From Acidobacteria bacterium UBA2161 (GTDB lineage Bacteria; Acidobacteriota; Vicinamibacteria; Vicinamibacterales; UBA823): 14,388 nucleotides of DNA. The stretch covers positions 113,694 through 128,081 of the forward strand of contig DCWN01000026.1 in the NCBI GenBank assembly GCA_002328835.1, in the 5' to 3' direction. The notes under the pieces were generated by a model, which saw only the letters and a list, made by a program, of their open reading frames with translations, had not been told where the DNA came from and made no database searches. How positions within the stretch are numbered: position 1 is the first letter of the stretch; every line of letters begins with the position of its first letter. This document shows, piece by piece, positions 1 through 7,166 of the stretch. Position numbers and translations under genes: made by a program.

Positions 1-2
1 GG

Positions 3-611
3 TCGAAGACCGCCAGGCCGAAAGCCACCAAGGCGAGGACGAAGACGGCGACGGCGACTTCCAGGAAACCCGCTGCCTCACCGGCGGGTGCGGGGGCGCT
101 GCCCCTGCAGGAACTGCTGGACCGCCGGCGCGGCGCGCGCCCGCGCCGTCCGCCACAGCTCGATCGCCCGCGCCGCACGCTGCGCGGCGAGGACATCGTG
201 CTCTCGCCAGCGCCTGAGGCGCCGGACGTGCCAACACCGACCGTGGCCACCCCTGCTCCACCGCCACCTCGGGCCGCGCCGGCACCCAGTCCACCCGCGG
301 CCGGACTGCCCGAGCCCACATCGTCGCCCACTCCGGCCGCGCCCGACCCCGAGCCGGCGCCGAGCACACCGCCCCTGCCCGGCGTGACGTTGGGCGATGT
401 CGACTCGAGTTGGAGGTTGGATTTCGCCGAGCCCGTTCCGCCCGGCGAACCCCGGAGCGACGACCCCGGGCAGGCGCCGGGCACCGAGCCAGAGCCGGAG
501 CACGAGCTGGAGAGGCCCTCCGAAGCCCCGACCGACGCGCGCCCCGCGGCGACCCGCTGGCCGAGAGTCCGCCCCAACTGGCTGCGGCGCGACGACCCTG
601 AAGGCGACTAG
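3..611 (+). CDS. C-terminal part of an unrecognised low-complexity protein (5' end outside window)
   Basis: The frame is open from the first base of the window to a TAG at 609-611, giving about 202 visible residues, so the start lies upstream. The first ~25 visible residues are rich in Lys, Thr and Ala (KATKARTKTATATSRK), like a histone-H1-type tail. After an Arg-rich patch (LLDRRRGARPRRPPQ) comes a long Pro/Ala linker containing PPPP. The last ~70 residues are acidic and proline-rich, ending NWLRRDDPEGD. Third codon positions are almost all G or C, as in the neighbouring genes, which favours this frame over the opposite-strand one. I see no catalytic motif or membrane segment. It could be the disordered tail of a nucleic-acid-binding or envelope protein, but I cannot name it. 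Its stop codon abuts the stop of convergent cmk with no spacer. An internal GTG at 198 is an unlikely real start because the frame is open before it. Confidence 0.6.
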   Translation, partial: SKTARPKATKARTKTATATSRKPAASPAGAGALPLQELLDRRRGARPRRPPQLDRPRRTLRGEDIVLSPAPEAPDVPTPTVATPAPPPPRAAPAPSPPAAGLPEPTSSPTPAAPDPEPAPSTPPLPGVTLGDVDSSWRLDFAEPVPPGEPRSDDPGQAPGTEPEPEHELERPSEAPTDARPAATRWPRVRPNWLRRDDPEGD

Positions 612-1304
612 CTAGCCCGCCGGCGCGGACGGCGCCCCGCCCAATCGTGACCGTACGATCGAGAGTACGCGTGTGACCACGTCACCGATCGGCACCCCGG
701 TGGTATCGATCAACTCCGCATCCGGCGCGAGTGTGAGCGGCGACGCATGGCGTGTCCGATCGGAGGTATCGCGCGCTTCGAGCGCGCTCGCCACGTCGGC
801 CAGCGCGCGCGTTCGACCACTGGCGTGCGCCGGATCGACGGCGCGGCGCCGGGCCCGCTCGTCGGGCGACGCGTCCAGGTAGATCTTGGCCGCGGCGGCG
901 GGAAACACGACCGTGCCGATATCCCGGCCTTCCATCACCAGCCGGCCGTCTTCCCCCAGCGCGCGCTGGCGCGACACGAGCGCCTCTCGTACGGCCGGCA
1001 GTCGGGCCACCGACGCCGCCGCGACGTCGGTCTCGGGCGTGCGAATCGCCTCCGTGACGTCATGGCCGTTCACCGCGATCCGGTCGCCCTCGAACGCGAA
1101 GACGGCCGCCTCGGCCAGGGCGGCAATCGCCAACTCGTCGGTCAGGTCGACACCGTCGCGGCTCGCCTGCCAGGCAACACCCCGGTACATCGCGCCCGAG
1201 TCGATGTGCCGGTACCCCAGTTCCTGCGCCAACGCTCGGGCGACGGTTCCCTTCCCGGCACCCGAGGGCCCGTCAATGGCGACGATGGTCTCGTTTCTGG
1301 GCAT
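612..1304 (-). CDS. cmk: Cytidylate kinase (CMP/dCMP kinase)
   Basis: The 230-residue protein transfers phosphate from ATP to CMP or dCMP in the cytoplasm, supplying CDP and dCDP for nucleic acid and lipid precursors. The P-loop GPSGAGKGT lies at residues 12-20 and is followed by the family stretch IDSGAMYRG (34-42). The substrate-binding motif MEGRDIGTVVFPAA starts at residue 124. The lid segment KIYLDASPDERARRR is at about 140-154, and a late RDxxDxxRxxSPL motif and IDTTG close the fold. Length matches the roughly 225-residue family norm. The frame extends further upstream, but ATG at 1304 is chosen because MPRNETIVAIDGPSG is the usual N-terminus and the extension would run into rluB. Only 8 bp separate it from rluB. 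It appears to be the last gene of the seven-gene leftward unit, and its stop touches the stop of the convergent gene at 611. Confidence 0.95.
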   Translation of the reverse strand: MPRNETIVAIDGPSGAGKGTVARALAQELGYRHIDSGAMYRGVAWQASRDGVDLTDELAIAALAEAAVFAFEGDRIAVNGHDVTEAIRTPETDVAAASVARLPAVREALVSRQRALGEDGRLVMEGRDIGTVVFPAAAAKIYLDASPDERARRRAVDPAHASGRTRALADVASALEARDTSDRTRHASPLTLAPDAELIDTTGVPIGDVVTRVLSIVRSRLGGAPSAPAG

Positions 1305-1312
1305 CCGACTGC

Positions 1313-2074
1313 TCAACGCGATGCGGACTTCGACGAGCCGTCCGACGCACGGCGCAGCGCGTCGACCTCCCGACGACTCAATTCTCGATACTCCCCAACC
1401 TTCAGTGCGCGATCGCGTAGCGGGCCAATCTGCACCCGCCTGAGCCGGACGACCGGATGCCCGATCGCCTCGCACATCTTTCGCACCTGTCGGTGGCGTC
1501 CCTCGCGCAGCCCGATCGTGAGCAGAGCCTCACCGCCCTGTGCGCTGCGAAACCGCCGGAGGATGCGCACCGAGGCGGGCGCCGTGCGGCGCCCATCGAC
1601 GTGCACGCCACGACGCAGCCGCGCCAACCGCTCGACCGTCGGCACACCGCGCACCCGCGCCTCGTACACGCGTTCGACGGCGTGTCGCGGATGGGTCAAC
1701 CGCGCCGCCAGTTCCCCGTCGTTCGTGAGCAGCAAGAGCCCTTCCGACTCGTAGTCGAGTCGCCCGACCGGGTAGACGTAATCCCGCACGCGGGTCAACA
1801 GATCGAGCACGGTGCGGCGTCCCTGCGGATCTGACCGGGTCGTGACGTAGCCGCGCGGCTTGTGCAGCAGCAGGTACCGCCGGCGCGTCGACCGTGCGAC
1901 CCGTCGTCCATCGACGCGGACATCGTCGACTTCCGGGTCGGCCCTCATGCCAAGCGTGTTCGCGACCTCCCCGTTCACGGTCACGCGGCCGCTCTCCATG
2001 AGGCGCTCCGCGGCGCGCCGCGAGGAGACGCCCGCAGCGGAGAGCAGCTTCTGGAGACGGATGGCTGGCGACAT
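1313..2074 (-). CDS. rluB: RsuA/RluB-family 23S rRNA pseudouridine synthase
   Basis: The 253-residue protein isomerises a uridine in rRNA to pseudouridine. An S4 RNA-binding domain occupies roughly residues 5-55 (IRLQKLLSAAGVSSRRAAERL, then GRVTVNG). The synthase domain starts with YLLLHKPRGYVTT and carries the catalytic motif GRLDYESEGLLLLTND, with the probable nucleophile Asp107. A later LREGRHRQVRKMCEAIGH segment is also typical of the family. RluB (position 2605 in E. coli 23S rRNA numbering) is the best guess, because the gene next to scpB usually encodes RluB-type enzymes, but RsuA, RluE and RluF share this fold, so the exact target is inference. The start is the ATG at 2074, 16 bp after the scpB stop, with no strong Shine-Dalgarno sequence visible; translation may depend on coupling. 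The C-terminus (DGSSKSASR) is a short basic/serine tail. Confidence 0.9.
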   Translation of the reverse strand: MSPAIRLQKLLSAAGVSSRRAAERLMESGRVTVNGEVANTLGMRADPEVDDVRVDGRRVARSTRRRYLLLHKPRGYVTTRSDPQGRRTVLDLLTRVRDYVYPVGRLDYESEGLLLLTNDGELAARLTHPRHAVERVYEARVRGVPTVERLARLRRGVHVDGRRTAPASVRILRRFRSAQGGEALLTIGLREGRHRQVRKMCEAIGHPVVRLRRVQIGPLRDRALKVGEYRELSRREVDALRRASDGSSKSASR

Positions 2075-2090
2075 CGGCGCCGGCAGGCAA

Positions 2091-2747
2091 CTAGTGGACC
2101 TGCTCCTCTTCGGCGCCGGCGGCCCCGGTGGTGGACTCCGCCTCGGCGTCGGCGTCGGTCTCCTCAGGGAGCGGCAGCGGCTGGTCCGATTCGGTCGGCG
2201 TGGCGAGCCCGGGCGGCAGGTCGAGGCCGAGCGCCTCGGCCATGTCCTCGACCTTCGGCAGGTCGGTGAGATCGCTCAGCCCGAACCGGTTCAGGAATTC
2301 CTGGGTCGTCGCATACATGAACGGCCGGCCGATGACCTTCTTCCGGCCCACCACCTTGACCATGCGGCGCTCGATCAGGGTGCCGATGACGCCCGAGGTG
2401 TTGACGCCGCGAATCTCCGAGATCTCCGGTGCGGTGACGGGCTGCTTGTAGGCGATGACGGCCAGCGTCTCGAGCGCCTGCACCGAGAGCCGCTGCGTGC
2501 TGCGCTCGTGAAACAGCCGCCGGACCCACTCGTGGAACTCGGGCCGCGTCACGATCTGAAACCCGCCCGCCACCTCGACCAGATGGAGGCCGCCCGGCCG
2601 CTCGTAGTCCGTGCGGACCGCGTCGAGCGCCGCATCCACGTCCTCCTGCGGTTCGCTATCGAGCAGCGTGTACAGCGTCTTGCGCGTCACCGGCTCGGGC
2701 GACGCGAAGATCAGCGCCTCGACGAGCGCCTTCAGATTGTCAGCCAC
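2091..2747 (-). CDS. scpB: Segregation and condensation protein ScpB
   Basis: ScpB is the paired winged-helix kleisin-associated subunit that, as a dimer with ScpA, bridges the SMC heads and helps compact and segregate the chromosome. The protein begins ADNLKALVEALIFASPEPVT, the classic ScpB N-terminus, and continues through TLAVIAYKQPVTAPEISEIR, GVNTSGVIGTLIERRMVKVV and GRKKVIGRPFMYATTQEFL, all conserved ScpB segments. The last ~45 residues are an acidic, Ala/Glu-rich tail that looks disordered. I place the start at GTG 2747, giving 218 residues, because GGAG stands 5 nt upstream and the homologous N-terminus starts there. Another GTG at 2753 is possible. The frame stays open to an ATG at 2852, but that would overlap the end of scpA by about 80 bp and adds an unconserved Arg-rich extension. 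It lies 22 bp downstream of scpA and 16 bp upstream of rluB. Confidence 0.93.
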   Translation of the reverse strand: MADNLKALVEALIFASPEPVTRKTLYTLLDSEPQEDVDAALDAVRTDYERPGGLHLVEVAGGFQIVTRPEFHEWVRRLFHERSTQRLSVQALETLAVIAYKQPVTAPEISEIRGVNTSGVIGTLIERRMVKVVGRKKVIGRPFMYATTQEFLNRFGLSDLTDLPKVEDMAEALGLDLPPGLATPTESDQPLPLPEETDADAEAESTTGAAGAEEEQVH

Positions 2748-2752
2748 AGCCA

Positions 2753-2759
2753 CTCCCTC
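2753..2759 (-). promoter_or_regulatory. Shine-Dalgarno sequence that decides the scpB start
   Basis: On the minus strand GAGGGAG is followed by TGGCT and then the GTG at 2747. Its GGAG core overlaps the alternative GTG at 2753 and is too close to serve that codon, so it supports the inner GTG as the ScpB start. Confidence 0.5.
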
Positions 2760-2769
2760 GGCATCATTG

Positions 2770-3558
2770 TCAGGGGCTCGGGTCGCCGATTGGCGTCGGC
2801 GCGTCGCTGGGACGCGCCCGACGGTAGACCCGAATCGGACCGAACGCGCCACTCTGGAAGACGCGGACGACCTTCAGCCGGATCATTTCCAGCAGGGCGA
2901 GAAACGTCGTGATCAATCCGAGCCGGGACGACACGTCGGCGAACAGCTCCTCGAAGCCGCAGGCCTCGGTCTCCGACAGGATGGCCAAGAGTTGCTCGAT
3001 CCGCGTTTCGAGCGACATGTGCTCGGTCGGCAGCGGCATCGACGGACGCTGCTTGGCGCGCTCCACCACGGCCTGGAACGCCGTCAGCAGACTGAACAGG
3101 TCGACCTCGAGTTCGGGCTCGTAGGGCTCGCCGGCAATCTCGGCCAGGCGATCGTCGTGCCGGCCCCACTGCGCGCTGCGGATGGTCTGCCGATCGTGGA
3201 GCAGCTCGGCGGCGGCCTTGAACTTCTGGTGCTCGAGCAGCCGGCGCATGAGCGCCTCGCGCGGATCTTCGTCGGACTCATCCTCGCCGGGATCGGGCCG
3301 CGGCAAGAGCAGCTTCGACTTGATGTGGATGAGCGTCGCGGCCATCAGGAGGAACTCACCCGCCGTGTCGAGATCCAGTTCCAGCATCAGGCCCAGGTAA
3401 CCGAGATACTGCTCCGTGATGAGGACGATCGGAATCTCCTGGATGTCGATCTCGTGCTTGCGAATCAGGAACAGCAGCAGGTCGAGCGGTCCCTCGAAGT
3501 TGTCGAGCTTGACCGGGTAGGCCTCGACGATCGATTCAAAATCGTTCGGACGTTCCAT
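2770..3558 (-). CDS. scpA: Segregation and condensation protein ScpA (kleisin)
   Basis: ScpA is the kleisin that links the two SMC heads in the bacterial condensin and recruits ScpB. The 262-residue protein has the expected N-terminal SMC-neck-binding region, VKLDNFEGPLDLLLFLIRKH followed by EIDIQEIPI, and then AGEFLLMAATLIHIKSKLLL, a very characteristic ScpA stretch. An acidic linker with EDESDEDPRE (about residues 92-101) leads into the middle region. The C-terminal winged helix includes LFADVSSRLGLITTFLALLEMIRLKVVRVFQ, given here only as landmarks VSSRLGLITTFLALLEMI and KVVRVFQ. The start is ATG 3558, 11 bp after the trpS stop. Adjacent scpB immediately downstream supports the assignment and the expected stoichiometric expression. 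No smc gene is in the window. Confidence 0.95.
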   Translation of the reverse strand: MERPNDFESIVEAYPVKLDNFEGPLDLLLFLIRKHEIDIQEIPIVLITEQYLGYLGLMLELDLDTAGEFLLMAATLIHIKSKLLLPRPDPGEDESDEDPREALMRRLLEHQKFKAAAELLHDRQTIRSAQWGRHDDRLAEIAGEPYEPELEVDLFSLLTAFQAVVERAKQRPSMPLPTEHMSLETRIEQLLAILSETEACGFEELFADVSSRLGLITTFLALLEMIRLKVVRVFQSGAFGPIRVYRRARPSDAPTPIGDPSP

Positions 3559-3569
3559 CAGCGTCGCCG

Positions 3570-4559
3570 TCAGTACTTCAGCCGCACGGCCTCGCGCACC
3601 TTCTCCATCGTCGCTCTCGCCTCGCGACGCGCTCGCTTCGATCCCTCGAAGAGGATCTCACGGATCTGCTCGGGGCGGGACGCCAGGGCGGCGCGCCGTT
3701 CCCGAATCGGATCGAGCACGGCGTTGACCGCGACGGCCAGCTTGTCCTTGACCTCGACATCGCCGACCGAGCCGGTCCGATAGCGGGCCTTCAGGTCGTC
3801 CACCTCCGCCGTATTCGGGTTGAAGGCATCGTGATAGATGAACACGGGATTCCCCTCGACATTCCCGGGGATGTCCGCGCGCACACGGTTGGGGTCGGTG
3901 TACATCCGCTTGACCTTCTTGCGCACCGTGGCGGCGTCGTCCGAGAGATCGATCGTGTTGGTGTAGCTCTTGCTCATCTTCCGGTTGTCGAGCCCGGGCA
4001 GGCGGGGAAAGTGCGTCAGGAGCGGCTGGGGCTCCACGAAGACTTCGCCGTAAAAGCCGTGAAAGCGGCGCACGACCTCGCGGGTCAACTCGAGGTGTGG
4101 CACCTGGTCTTCACCGACCGGCACGTAGTGGGCCTGGTACATGATGATGTCGGCGCCCTGCAACAGCGGATAGCCCAGAAAGCCGAGCGTGGACAGGTCC
4201 TTCTCGGCGAGCTGCGCGATCTGCTCCTTGTAGGTCGGCACCCGCTCGAGCCACGGCGTTGGAACGACCATCGACATCAGCAGATACAGCTCGGCGTGCT
4301 CCGGCACGAGCGACTGGATGAACAGCGTGCTGCGCTCGGGGTCGAGCCCGGCGGCAATCCAGTCCGCCACGTTATCGAGGGCGTAGTCGGTCAGCCCGTG
4401 CGTGTCGCCGTACTCGCTGGTCAGCGCATGCCAGTCGGCCACGAAGTAGAAGCACTCGTACTTCGACTGCAACTCGGCCCAGTTGCCGAGCGCACCCGCC
4501 AGATGGCCGAGGTGCAGCTTCCCGGTCGGGCGCATCCCGGACAGCACGCGTTTGGTCAC
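3570..4559 (-). CDS. trpS: Tryptophanyl-tRNA synthetase
   Basis: This class I aminoacyl-tRNA synthetase charges tRNA-Trp with tryptophan in the cytoplasm. The first ATP-binding signature is present as PTGKLHLGHL with His16 and His19 (the HIGH motif), and the second as KMSKS at residues 194-198. GYPLLQGADIIMYQAHYVPVG and the EDQVPHLELTRE segment are typical TrpRS active-site regions. The length of 329 residues matches the family. The start is a GTG at 4559 encoding MTKRVLSGMRPTG. The alternative ATG nine codons in would remove the first beta strand, and the long upstream open frame overlaps the M50 gene in another frame and is not coding. The start overlaps the stop of the upstream M50 gene as GTGA, so the two are translationally coupled. 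Confidence 0.96.
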   Translation of the reverse strand: MTKRVLSGMRPTGKLHLGHLAGALGNWAELQSKYECFYFVADWHALTSEYGDTHGLTDYALDNVADWIAAGLDPERSTLFIQSLVPEHAELYLLMSMVVPTPWLERVPTYKEQIAQLAEKDLSTLGFLGYPLLQGADIIMYQAHYVPVGEDQVPHLELTREVVRRFHGFYGEVFVEPQPLLTHFPRLPGLDNRKMSKSYTNTIDLSDDAATVRKKVKRMYTDPNRVRADIPGNVEGNPVFIYHDAFNPNTAEVDDLKARYRTGSVGDVEVKDKLAVAVNAVLDPIRERRAALASRPEQIREILFEGSKRARREARATMEKVREAVRLKY

Positions 4560-5203
4560 GGTCCGAGGAGCCTCGCGAGAAAGAGATACGGCGGTCCGAT
4601 GATCGTCCAGAACATGCCGGTCAGGATGAGCGCGTACAGGATGAGAAAGCCATAGGGTCGCACCAGCCGGTCGAACGGGTCCGCGAGCGAGGCCGGCAAC
4701 AGCCCGCCCACGACGCTCCCCCCATCGAGCGGCGGCACCGGCAGCATGTTGAAGACCGCCAGCAGCAGGTTCAGCGTGAAGGCGACGCTGACGAACCGGT
4801 AGAGCAACGGCCCGGCCCCACCGACGGCGACGTCGAGTGACGAGGCCTGCAACGCGCCCATCGCGGACGACGCCAGGACGGCCAGCGCAATGTTGCTGGC
4901 CGGGCCGGCGGCCGCGACCAGGACGTAGTCGCGCCGGCCGCGCCGCAGCCGCGCGACGTCGACGGGGACCGGCTTCGCCCAACCGATGACCGGAATCCCC
5001 GAAGCGAAGGCCACTAGGGGCAGGACGACCGTCCCGACCGGATCGACATGCACGAGCGGGTTCATCGAGATCCGGCCGAGCGCTCGTGCGGTCGGATCGC
5101 CCAGCCGGTCGGCGGTCCAGGCGTGCGCCGATTCATGCACGGTCAGGGAAAGCAACAGAACGAGAAAGACGGTGAGGAGATCGATGACGTTGAAATCGAG
5201 CAA
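4556..5203 (-). CDS. Site-2-protease-family (M50) intramembrane metalloprotease
   Basis: This is a polytopic membrane zinc protease of the short S2P subfamily, lacking PDZ and CBS domains. With the start used here it has 215 residues. HESAH at residues 23-27 supplies the two zinc-binding histidines and the catalytic glutamate inside the first membrane segment (LLTVFLVLLLSLTVHE). The third ligand is in NMLPVPPLDGG (Asp160) in a later helix. GPASNIALAVL and a hydrophobic C-terminus (FLILYALILTGMFWTII) give further membrane segments. The frame is open to a TTG at 5254 inside the end of uvrC, but homologues start close to DFNVIDLLTVF, so I prefer TTG 5203. Neither start has a clear Shine-Dalgarno. 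Its position before trpS and scpA is a conserved bacterial neighbourhood. The substrate is unknown. Confidence 0.9.
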   Translation of the reverse strand: MLDFNVIDLLTVFLVLLLSLTVHESAHAWTADRLGDPTARALGRISMNPLVHVDPVGTVVLPLVAFASGIPVIGWAKPVPVDVARLRRGRRDYVLVAAAGPASNIALAVLASSAMGALQASSLDVAVGGAGPLLYRFVSVAFTLNLLLAVFNMLPVPPLDGGSVVGGLLPASLADPFDRLVRPYGFLILYALILTGMFWTIIGPPYLFLARLLGP

Positions 5204-5234
5204 CGCCCAAAAGGATACGGCTTGGGCGGAGGTT

Positions 5235-7055
5235 TCACAACCTCGGCGTCGCAAAATGAGCCAAAACGGCGTCGGCGAGGCGCGCGCCGACCGCAGCGGT
5301 CAGCTCTTCACGCGTGGCGCGCCTGACGCCGGCCAGGCTCCCGAATCGGCTCAGGAGCCGGCGGCGCCGACGCGGCCCGACACCAGGGACCTCGTCGAGT
5401 TCGGAGTGCAGATTCCGCTTCTTTCGAGCCTCCCGGTGGAACGTGACCGCGAAGCGGTGGGCCTCGTCGCGGATCCGCTGTAGCAGCAGCAGCGCCGGGC
5501 TCGACTTCGGCAAGGCGATCTCGGGCCCCTCGCGCATCACCACCCGTTCTTCTCGCTTCGCCAGGCCGATCGCGACGAGATTGCCGAGGCCCAGCTCCCC
5601 GAATGCACCGTAGGCGGCCGAGAGCTGCCCCGCTCCGCCGTCGATGACGACGAGATCGGGAAACGGCCCTCCGTCCTCGAGCAGGCGCCGGTAGCGCCGC
5701 AGCACGACCTCACGCATCGCCGCAAGATCGTCAGGATGTCCGGTGCCGCCGTCGTGACGGACCCGGTACTTCCGGTACTCACCCTTCGCCATCCGGCCGT
5801 CCTCGCTGACGACCATCGCCCCCACCGTATCGCTCCCCTGAATCGTCGAGACGTCGAAGCATTCGATCCGACGGGGCGCCGCGGCCAGGTGCAGCGCGCC
5901 GCGCAGCGCTTCGACCGCGGCGCGGTGCGCAGCCGCATCGTCACTGAACCTCGTCTCGTAGGCCAGCGCCGCATTGCGCGTCGCCAGGTCGAGCAGCCCC
6001 CGCTTGTCGCCACGCTTCGGCGTCATCACGCGGACGCGGCCGTCGCCGCGCGCCGACAGCCAGCCCTCGAGCGCGTCGGACTCGGCCAGCGCGACCGGCA
6101 CGTGAATCTCGGGTGGCGCCGGCCGCTCCTCGTAGAACTGCTGGAGGCCCGCCTGCAGCACATCGGCCGCATCGGTGCCCTCCGGCGTCACCGTGTCGGC
6201 CACCAGTTCGATCCGCTCGATGACGCGCCCACGCCGCATCTGGAATACCTGGATGACGGCGCCCGCGGGCCCCACACGCACGCCGAAGGCGTCGCGGTCG
6301 CCCAGTTGGGTGGTCGACATCTTCTGCTGGCGATCGCGCAGCGTCTCGATTGTCCGGGTGGCGTCGCGCCACTCGGCCGCTTCCTCGAAGCGTTCGGCGT
6401 CCGCCGCCTCACGCATCCGGACACCGAGCTGGCCGACCAACTCGTCGTTGCGGCCGCCAAGGAACAAGCGCGTGTCCTCCACGGCTCGCGCGTAGCGTTC
6501 GGTGGAACAGACCTCCGACACGCAGGGCGCGAGGCAGCGCTTGATGTCGTACTCGAGGCATGGCCGTCCCCGTCGGCCGGTGATCACCTCGTTGCACGAC
6601 CGGATGCCGAACAGCCGATGCGTGAGCGACATCGTCTTGCGCGCGAGCCGCGTCGGCAGAAACGGACCGGCGTAGAAGGCGCCGTCGCGCTCGACCCGCC
6701 GGGCCACGAGCACCCGCGGACACGACTCGTTGGTCGTGAGTTGCAGGTAGCTGTAGTTCTTGTCATCACGCAGCAGGACGTTGTACTTCGGCGACCGCTG
6801 CTTGATCAGGTGATTCTCGAGCGCCAGCGCCTCGACGACCGAATCGGTGACGATGACCTCGAGCGAGGCGATCTCGTCGAACAAGGCGTCCATCCGCGGG
6901 CTCGCGCCGTAGGCGCTGATGTAGCTGCGGACCCGGTCGCGCAGGGCGCGGGCCTTGCCGACATAGAGCGTGTCCCCCTGCCGATTGGCGTACAGATACA
7001 CACCCGGCTGCTCGGGCAACCGGTCGATCTGACGCTTGAGATCGGCGATAGGCAT
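5235..7055 (-). CDS. uvrC: UvrABC system protein C (excinuclease)
   Basis: UvrC makes both incisions flanking a DNA lesion after UvrA and UvrB locate it. The 606-residue protein is complete. The N-terminal GIY-YIG nuclease spans about residues 14-95, with GVYLY and LYVGKARALRDRVRSY, and Glu80 in ALALEN as the probable metal ligand. Cys154, Cys166, Cys174 and Cys178 match the iron-sulfur cluster cysteines known in E. coli UvrC. A UVR motif for UvrB binding is at about 204-232 (ADAERFEEAAEWRD). The RNase-H-like second nuclease has Asp401 in ECFDVSTIQG, Asp472 in VVIDGGAGQ and His533 in RDEAHRFAVTFHR. Tandem helix-hairpin-helices end the protein (DEVPGVGPRRRRRLL). It is the first gene of the leftward unit, starting at ATG 7055, divergent from the lipid synthase gene. 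No canonical SOS box is visible upstream. Confidence 0.97.
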   Translation of the reverse strand: MPIADLKRQIDRLPEQPGVYLYANRQGDTLYVGKARALRDRVRSYISAYGASPRMDALFDEIASLEVIVTDSVVEALALENHLIKQRSPKYNVLLRDDKNYSYLQLTTNESCPRVLVARRVERDGAFYAGPFLPTRLARKTMSLTHRLFGIRSCNEVITGRRGRPCLEYDIKRCLAPCVSEVCSTERYARAVEDTRLFLGGRNDELVGQLGVRMREAADAERFEEAAEWRDATRTIETLRDRQQKMSTTQLGDRDAFGVRVGPAGAVIQVFQMRRGRVIERIELVADTVTPEGTDAADVLQAGLQQFYEERPAPPEIHVPVALAESDALEGWLSARGDGRVRVMTPKRGDKRGLLDLATRNAALAYETRFSDDAAAHRAAVEALRGALHLAAAPRRIECFDVSTIQGSDTVGAMVVSEDGRMAKGEYRKYRVRHDGGTGHPDDLAAMREVVLRRYRRLLEDGGPFPDLVVIDGGAGQLSAAYGAFGELGLGNLVAIGLAKREERVVMREGPEIALPKSSPALLLLQRIRDEAHRFAVTFHREARKKRNLHSELDEVPGVGPRRRRRLLSRFGSLAGVRRATREELTAAVGARLADAVLAHFATPRL

Positions 7056-7137
7056 GGGCTACACTGCGGTCGGGGCGAACGCTGCCCCGTCGGCGGAAGT
7101 CGGATCACGCCGACAGGTCACAGCCGTGCGATCCCAC

Positions 7138-7144
7138 GATAATA
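7138..7144. promoter_or_regulatory. AT-rich -10-like element in the uvrC / CDP-alcohol transferase divergent region
   Basis: The 111-bp divergent gap has one AT-rich island. Read rightwards it gives GATAAT (5 of 6 matches to TATAAT), which would place transcription starting about 17 nt before the ATG at 7167. Read leftwards the overlapping TATTAT (5 of 6) would give uvrC a leader of about 77 nt. No good -35 hexamer is seen for either direction, so this is a weak call. Confidence 0.3.
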
Positions 7145-7166
7145 CGTTCGGGCCCTCCGGTCTGCG

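Noticed and set aside
78..503. 141-residue leftward frame opposite the first gene
   Set aside because: It is Gly/Arg/Trp-rich with no start signal, while the rightward frame is open from the window edge and has better third-position GC bias.
622..636. Hairpin GGCGC / GCGCC after the first gene
   Set aside because: It has a 5-bp stem inside the cmk coding end and no T-tract; not enough to call a terminator.
5736..7142. 468-residue open frame on the plus strand opposite uvrC
   Set aside because: It has shadow composition with no motifs and lies antisense to intact uvrC.
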